Below, in pieces: positions 56,541-64,000 of a stretch of DNA of 64,000 nt (the stretch's first letter is position 1; every line of letters begins with the position of its first letter). The notes beneath the pieces were generated by a model. That model searched no databases. It had not been told where the DNA came from and was given only the letters and a program-made list of their open reading frames with translations. This DNA is from Pieris napi (taxonomy: Eukaryota > Arthropoda > Insecta > Lepidoptera > Pieridae): NCBI RefSeq assembly GCF_905475465.1, contig NC_062253.1:372001-436000 (forward strand), given 5' to 3'. Position numbers and translations under genes: made by a program.

Positions 56541-59473
56541 GTTTAATTCTAATCAGTGTCTGACAACCTTTACACCGGTTGTCGGGTCCCAGTGTCTTTG
56601 AGTCTTCCTGTCACTGTATTCCTCTACAGTACGAGAACTATTGGTGCAGTCAGGGTACAAATTCTCAGCTCAAGGTTGAGAGTCCACTTAACAATAGTCA
56701 ATAAGGCAATGAAAGACACTCAACCGTGCCTAACCTAACCTCTTAGACTCTCAAAGTGCAAGGCGCTGCTGGATGAAGAGTGCCTCATAAATCTGTATAA
56801 TAAATTGAAGTGCCGTTTTATTGTGTTATTTTCTTATTATTTTTGAAATCAATAAGAAACTATAAATAATTTTCTCTGAATGTTGCCACAAAGGCTCCAG
56901 ATGTCTAGCCAAGCACATAATAATGAAATAGGTTCAGTTAGAAATTTTAGAAGTTTTATAAGGTAGAATAAGATAAATAAATTTTAGAAGTTATAAAAGC
57001 ATTCTTTTTATACAGATTGAGCAATAATTAAATTTGTTTAAAAAGAGTGCGAATTCCACGCTGAACGGCCATTTCATGAGCAAGAACCTTGAATGCGAAC
57101 TTAACAAATTTTTGGGGTAATAATTTTATAAAACTGCAGTTAAAACAACTTTTATATTTTATTGTAACTTCTCAACATAACCACTGAGCATAAAACATAA
57201 TAGTACACATACAAACCTAGATTAATTAAATCACATTCATTATACAAGGAAAATAGGCAAACAATGTCGCGTATATGGCATTCATAAAAAAATTACCTAC
57301 GTATAGGAGATAGAGGAAACACATTATTATGAAAATTTATGTGTATCAGAATTGAAATACACCTACAACATTGCCATGAAGCAGCAAATATTCTAAGATA
57401 AAGACAAAGACAATTGATATGGAAATTATGATCTGCTTGTTCTGATGATCAAGATATAGCAATAGGAGTTAAGTCTAACTTAACTAGAATTAGAAATTCG
57501 AAAAGCGTTGCCTTCCTTGTAATAAGTGTGCCATATAACGTGATTCCATAGGAAACTAAGATGTAATGTCATCGTAAAGATGAAATGTGTTAAACATTTT
57601 ATATTTCAATTTATTAATAAATGTTCCAAACATTTTTTTAATTGAATTCTATTTTAAATCAATTGTAGTTAACGACAAGAGAGAGAAATAGAGTATGCAA
57701 TGGCTACAGTTTTATGAAGAAACAAATTAAGAGACGTTTCCAAACATATCATGAACTCTTACAATAAATAAATTCCTTTACCTTTATTGAACCGAATATT
57801 CAAATGAAATTAGTTATTATGCCTACGTATAATAATGATTTTCTTGATAAAACAAAGTGGCAGTGAAGAATCATTCGGATACTTAAGGAATAAAGTGTTA
57901 AAATAAAATAGACAATGACTAGTTATCGACTAGAAAACGTTTGTTACACAAAATATACACAATATTATCTATGACAACGATATTTCTCTGTATTACATAA
58001 ATACGACATCTATAACATGGATTTTTATAATATACTTTTTATTATTTTTATAAAATCTATTTGTTTGAATATTTTTATTAAAATGTTCATTATCTAGCAA
58101 TCTATGTTTGGTACTTGATCACTAAACATACATTGTTGGTTAAAATTGTATCAGTCACGAAGATTATTAAACATTTAAATTAATTTAAAGAAATATCTTT
58201 AATCATCGTGACTGTGACGCGTAGTAGAAATAGAATTTATTTTGGAATAATCTAAAAATATTAAAGCTAAGTTACGATGACATTCAAAGCGACATTGAAG
58301 TAAGTAGGTACATAGACACAGGTAAGTAGGTACGAAGTACACTTACGCTAAAATATACAACATTTATACCTTATTATAATCATAAGAAAATTTTCAGAAA
58401 GCGTCGAGCTCAAACATAGTTTGTGAAAAAATAATCTAATACGATATAACAATATGTCGTAAACTGGTAAGACGTCAGAGGAAAACATATAAGTCAGAGA
58501 GATATTTAAATAACAAAATATTGTAAAAAATTTGGTCAATTGTTTTTTTCACAAACTATTGTTGTTACAATTCATTTATCTAACAATAATAATACATCAA
58601 GGTAAAACACTCAAATTCTCATTTATTTCAAAACTATCAATCTATTAAAATAACTATTAATATTGTAAATATGCACCATTTCAATAATCTATTCGTGTAA
58701 AATAACGGTGCAAGGGTCAAGACAATTTGTTTACTAACTAATTGGAATTATAATTTTACATATTCCATTTGACAAACGATTCCGATAAAGAGGTAATCTC
58801 CAACTTTCTTTAACCAGACGACGAAAAGAAGGTTTTACATATGAAAATTCTCTGTAAAGTTCTTATTTTTGTCCTTTTAGGGTTTGGGTTATAAGGACGG
58901 CGTTTTTATTTTTATTATTTTGCCATTATATGGTATATAAACAAAAGTTTCAAAACTGATTATGTATGCTGGAATCAAATTATTGCCTAATATTATAATG
59001 ATAAGTTCATTTCTAACTAGTGTAATATACATAATATATATACGTTATATAAACGTGTAACGAAAAAACCGACTTTGACAAACCGGTGCTTCGTGAATAT
59101 TTAACTAATAATAATAATAAATCAAGTGGTACATTTAGATCGATCGATTATTATAAAAATCCGCACAATCGCCCATATAAAAATAGGCATGCAAATGTCA
59201 TATTGATTTTAATTTTAATTAAAAATATTGAAGACAATTTAACTCACATTTTTTCCTTGATACACGCTTTACCTTCAATGTGTGATAAGGGATCCCATAT
59301 AAATTAAAATAACACTTAATAAAACTTATATTCATATAATTTTTTTTATTACGTTTATTTAAATATTTACGTAATTTCCTTTTTTGTATCTGTAAACGAC
59401 CATAGTATGTTTAATGTTTCAACATAATCAGAACTGTTAATTACATGTATATATTTTAAAATAATAATAGTCA

Positions 59474-62400
59474 TTAGTCCCGGAATGGGAATAGTCCCTC
59501 AACCCCTGTGTCCCAATCTGCGACTTCAACGGGACCAAAGCATTCGTCAAAGAACTGCTCCAGGGTCCTATATAGATGGATCTGGGATTTCTCGAAATTG
59601 TGACCCTCATCTGGGTAAACCTGTAATAGATACATTTTGTCAGAAATGCTTTTTTTTCCTTTTCAAACTATTGTAATTCAAAGCGTCAGTATTTTTAACT
59701 GGATTTTTGACTGTTTGTCTGGTCACGTAATTTCTAACACGTGATCAAAATCGGCTTTTGATATACGGCAAAGTGATTTTGATGATCAAAATTCATTAAC
59801 AAGAAAACATCAGGTTTATGAGTTTATCTAGAGAGGTATTAGGAAAGTATGAAAATAATGTAATAATAGAAATCGAGGTTCTGTAGACACCCACATGATG
59901 AGTGTAGAGCGCTCCTGCTCTAATTAGAGCGTGTGCCAGGGCCAACGCGTGGTGCGGCGGGGCTCGCGTGTCAGCCGTAGCGTGGGCCAGTAATACCCTT
60001 CGAGGGGGCAAGTTGCCTGCGCGACGCCAAACTGCCCCCCCACCACCGCCGGCCCCTGCACCCCCATACCGCTCTGTCCAGAATGACGCTGAAAACACAC
60101 GTTTGTTACAACGGAATCGATATATATATTATACATTACAAATCAATACTAGTGTAGCTTACTGTGGTGCGTAAGGTCAGCTAGCGGTGCAATAAGAGCA
60201 AGACATCGAGTGAGGTTTCTGGCGTCTCCGGCGGCAAGAGCGTGTGCAGCGGCTGCCCCGTACCCCGCGCCCCACACCCCTACACGGCTGCCGTCCACCA
60301 TCTTGAGGTTATCGCGAAGGTATCTGCGTAATCAGAAATAGTGTTCGTGCATTCTGTTCATTAATCGATTTAAATAATTCAATAAATACCTGTTTATAGC
60401 CATTAAAGGAGATCTAATTTAAATATTTAACTTTATTAGAATAAGAAAGGTAAATGAAATTATTTAATACTTACGACAAAACCGCGATTTGATCTTCTAC
60501 GTCGACTGAAAGTAATTTTTGATATATCTCTGTTCGTAATTCTTCACCCTGAAATCCATTAAATGAAAATCAACTTTCGTGTAAGTAAACCACACGTCTT
60601 ATTCAAATATGAACCAATTTTTTATTAAATAAGGAATATAGTTATTGTTATCAAACTATTGACTAAATTACCAATCAAATTCTCATTTTACATCTTACTT
60701 TTGTCTCTAAACAGAGGAAGGCATTTTATCCTTTTTCATCTAACTGCAGCGTTTTGATCATGTTTAGAAATCTTTTCATTTCATACTATTACTAATTACA
60801 AATCCCCATTAATTAGGAACACCAAATATTATCTAAGGCTGTTTTTAAAAGCTTATTGACTTAGTTATTATATGACAATATTTGTTTAATCCATCGGGAT
60901 TATGTAAATTGTGGTTTAACAAATATGTTTTCAAAAACCCTACGCAGTTATTACCTGTCCAGCAGAGCCTCTTGCGTCAATTTGTGCAACTATGAAGTTC
61001 CGTGTTGCGGCGAGGTACCACGCCCATCCCATGCCCCACCGAGACGATACTAGTTGACCGCCCGGTGATGCAGACCTGATGATAAATTGTATTTCAATCA
61101 AGTAAATCTGGGTATGTGCCATTACGATCATAGCTCATTATTTGATGTATGCTCAACCTTCAAAACGAAACGCCATTGATGCAGGTGTTGATGCATAAAC
61201 CAATCACAATGAATAAAAATCAAGAAGGTGACATGAAGTACATACACGTGTAAAACAAGAGGAAGAGGTAGGTCATCGGTGTCTCTGAGTCCCGGCGGTA
61301 GGAAAAGACGCACTCGAGCCTCCCTGTGAGCTTGCACCTGAAATATTCATAAGATATAACGAAACATTTAATTTAAAATCAACGTTATCACAATATATTT
61401 TGTCACGAAATTTGTACGTCATGTGTCGCTTGCCCCGTGGAACAAAGTCGTAATAGCAAAATCATTTTTTTTTCCGGAAAAATAAAAGAATTATTACTAG
61501 GATACTAAAAAACTAAGTAAAATATATTATATCAAATGAATTTTTCCTATTCGACGATTTAAACATTGTTGTTATATATTTAAGGTAAATAGTTCAAAAT
61601 AACTAAATGTACATTACAGTAATAATTTATCTAATTAGACTAAAGAGCATAAGGGAACAATCGCTAGTTTTACTGTTTTAATTACGGACACAGTAGCCAC
61701 ACATTACGACCGCACATTTTGACAAATGTCCAAAACGTAACAACTACTCTTTTCGCGAAGATATTATGACTTTAGTAAAACAGATACAATATTGCAATTC
61801 CTTATTCGTTTTTAGACTCGCATTGCGTTTATGATTATTTGATAGAATTACAATCTAAACTAAAACTATCTTTATTGTCGTTGCTATCTATGTCAGGAAA
61901 GCAAAATTAGGTAAACGAGCATTACTTAAACTGTGCACAGAATACTTTCCGTAGAATAAAGACATCCTCGCGTTTTTTTATAATAAAATGTTTTACAGTT
62001 ATAGTCAAGGAAGTCGAAAATGAGAAAACATTAAAACAGTCATAATAATGCTTTACGACTTTGCTCCCGGCAAGTGATATATTGAGATAATTATGTCTCA
62101 TGATGCAAAAATAACAAGCACTATTCCATAGTTGATATTAAATGTATATTCACCTCCACTCTAAACACCTTGATGTGCGGAGAAGCAAGAGCAGCGACAT
62201 GTTGTCGTAATGGCTGTCCATCGTGAAGCACGGTGAGACGGGTGCCGCTCATCGAACACAGAAATATAGCTGGAGGACCAGGGCCGAGGCATTCCTGCAA
62301 CACGATTAAACTACATTACTCCTTCAGAACTAGAATGTAATAAAACTACCCATATGGTCTATGAAATGTATTTTCCAAAGCTAAACTCAATACGGAAATT

Positions 62401-64000
62401 TGTTTAATGTACTCGGATATGTGAGGTTCTCTGGGGACTTATCTTAATATATATAAATCTCGTGTCACAATGTTTGTCCTCAATGGACTCCTAAACTACC
62501 GAACCGATATCAATTAAATTTGCACACCGTGTGTAGTTTGATCCAACTTAAAAGATAGGGTAGTTTAAATCTCAAATTATAGTCGCAATATTATTTTATT
62601 GCAAAATATTTGTTTATTATTTGATACAATTCTAACAGATGGCGCTGTGTTATAAGTATCAACGTTTCACATAAGCTGTCATCTACCTTTAACATAAGTT
62701 CTCCTACCGCTAACAGATGGCGCTGTGTTAAAAGTATCAACGCTTCACATAAGCTATCTACCTTTCACATACGTTCTTCTACCGTTTCCCTTGAATAGTT
62801 TACTACTATGTAATATAACAAAAACCTTAGCCACAGCAACGCTTGGCCGAGTCTGCTAGTAATAATTAAAATTTTGGATACTAGCCTGTACATAATAAGA
62901 GAAGTTCCTGCTAAAATACACTCTGTTGTAGAGACACTCGGTTGGCAGTGAATCATTTTCGTCGGCTACGTGGGGCAAGACGGTGGACGTGGGCCACGAA
63001 GGAAGTGATGATGTTACGTTATCGTAATCCTGAAAAAATAACACAAATTAACATTGAAAGCTTTTTGAGGCCGTCTTCTTTTAATATTTATAGTAACGGA
63101 ACAAGTTATTCCGTCTTTTATTTAAAAATGCATACATACTAGCAATTTCAATAAAGGAACAAAAAAACTTCTAACTTGACTATGCTAACTTCAGGGTGTC
63201 GGTTTTTTGTGACGGTGTGCGCGCGCATCGTAAATATTTATTCTCATCATTTATCCCTAACGCGCCAAAAGAAGTATAACTTCAAAAAAACTTTCACACA
63301 CTCATGGATTACCGTGTGATCAGTGGTAGGTGATGTATCCTCATCAGGAAGGGTGTTGGGGCAGGTGAGGCAGCGGGGTGCGGGGGGCCAGCCGTCCCTT
63401 GGCACGCGCACACGATACACGTGACGCTCGCCTGCACGCTCCACCGCCGTGCCTATCACGTATCTGTTAGTGTTAATTTAGATATTATTATCCTTAGGTT
63501 TTAACGTCTAAGATTACCGACCATGAACATCGTCGTGCCATGACATGTAACGCTAATTAGTCGTTTTATCGTCGGGAAGGAAAAATGTCTGTTCTTAGAT
63601 GTGTCTGGATTTATTAGTCGTATTAATTTATTAGTTTGTGATCTTAAACAGGTGGATAAGCTTTCTTACTAATTAGATTTTTGTTTCTAAGTGGAGTTTG
63701 ACTATGAGATGTCTAATACGGTTTGCGATAGGCTACTTTTTGCGGCTTATTACTCTAAATATGCTCACAAATATCTCCGTTGTTCGTCCCATCCCACTAG
63801 TTGCGTAATTTCAAAGCTGCCCTGCGTCAAAGTATTTCTGGAGTCCTTCCCCAACAACACAGCATGTTTCCATACGCCCCCATGATCAGTGATGGGCATG
63901 GCTGTGAACACACCCCCTGGACCTCCGACTAAAGCTCCCCCGCCGCACCACCCGCACTCCTCATCCTCTGGATCCGCGCCCAGTCCCGACCAACGGGTCC
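59474..64000 (-). CDS. Inactive dipeptidyl-peptidase (DPP10-like), 3' part
   Basis: Ten exons seen on the minus strand, the first cut by the window edge: 64000-63769 (partial), 63463-63313, 63029-62886 (or to 62892), 62294-62154, 61337-61246, 61075-60955, 60548-60475, 60323-60163, 60088-59895 and 59620-59474 (TAA). All phases agree. The first exons cover the end of the beta-propeller (GGVFTAMPITDHGGVWKHAV). The hydrolase domain follows (PGGQLVSSRWGMGWAWYLAA, IVAQIDARGSAGQ). The nucleophile elbow GWSYGG of DPP4 reads WGAGYGA, so Ser is Gly, as in vertebrate DPP10. The charge-relay Asp (HATADT) and His (DEGHNF) remain. Such proteins are type II membrane proteins; DPP10 modulates voltage-gated potassium channels in vertebrates. 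The N-terminus and membrane anchor lie outside the window. A short Gly-rich insert follows TERYGGAG. Confidence 0.93.
62458..62859 (+). mobile_element. Helitron-like element with internal tandem repeat
   Basis: Starts TCTCGTGTCACAATGTTTGT and ends GCCGAGTCTGCTAG followed by T, a TC...CTRR layout. It lies in the DPP gene intron between the exons at 63029 and 62294, and its end lies about 25 bp from the splice donor. Inside are two tandem copies (~76 bp) of a unit starting CTAACAGATGGCGCTGTGTT (62632-62709 and 62710-62784). It is related to 1570-1882. Confidence 0.5.

Larger units (their letters stand above)
54358..59473. other. Gene-poor spacer between COX4 and the DPP gene
   Basis: Begins with the COX4 3' UTR (intron 54361 to about 54859, last exon to about 54970). 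After that I see a lepidopteran repeat fragment (55356-55425), a degraded SINE-like segment (55843-56090) and a second SINE family (56283-56540). The 56550-59473 part is AT-rich with no exon, only short AT-driven frames. The DPP gene 3' UTR probably extends below 59474. Confidence 0.65.

Overview
The window is nuclear DNA from an insect, almost certainly a moth or butterfly (Lepidoptera). It is AT-rich, its genes are split by GT-AG introns, and the spaces between exons are filled with SINEs, LINE tails, Helitron-like and palindromic elements of lepidopteran type. There are no prokaryotic features. I assembled seven well supported genes, one probable small secreted-peptide gene and one tentative nested gene by joining exons by eye. 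Splice sites and reading phases close exactly in every one, but all joins are inferences without transcript data.

Left part (1-33.4 kb). The first ~11.9 kb hold no recognisable coding exon, only repeats and a possible minus-strand first exon near 10.1-10.4 kb. The FERM-RING ubiquitin ligase gene Dnr1/MYLIP (minus strand, six coding exons, 11968-30208) follows, with a 13.4 kb first intron. That intron contains LINE debris and a candidate two-exon gene on the opposite strand. A decayed Ty1/copia element lies between Dnr1 and the divergent V-ATPase subunit G gene.

Centre (33.4-54.4 kb). Vha13 (plus) is followed by a cluster of two interleaved paralogue pairs. The minus strand carries the serine protease homologue SPH1, a 79-residue secreted peptide and a cytochrome oxidase subunit 4 paralogue (COX4L). 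The plus strand carries a second serine protease homologue (SPH2) and canonical COX4. Both protease homologues have lost catalytic residues; SPH2 has lost all three and carries a ~300-residue acidic tail. COX4L has two tandem 193-nt versions of its transmembrane exon separated by only 40 nt, the arrangement expected for mutually exclusive splicing. Three long palindromic transposons, two of them with further elements nested inside, lie in the introns and spacers of this cluster.

Right part (54.4-64 kb). A gene-poor stretch leads to the 3' two-thirds or so of a dipeptidyl-peptidase-family gene (minus strand, running off the right edge). Its nucleophile serine is replaced by glycine, as in DPP10.

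The genes do not form a pathway. V-ATPase and COX4 are housekeeping energy genes, Dnr1 is a ubiquitin ligase, and the SPH genes are probably secreted non-catalytic factors. The most unusual items are the duplicated COX4L exon, the acidic-tailed SPH2, and a palindromic element carrying fourteen copies of a 7-bp motif.
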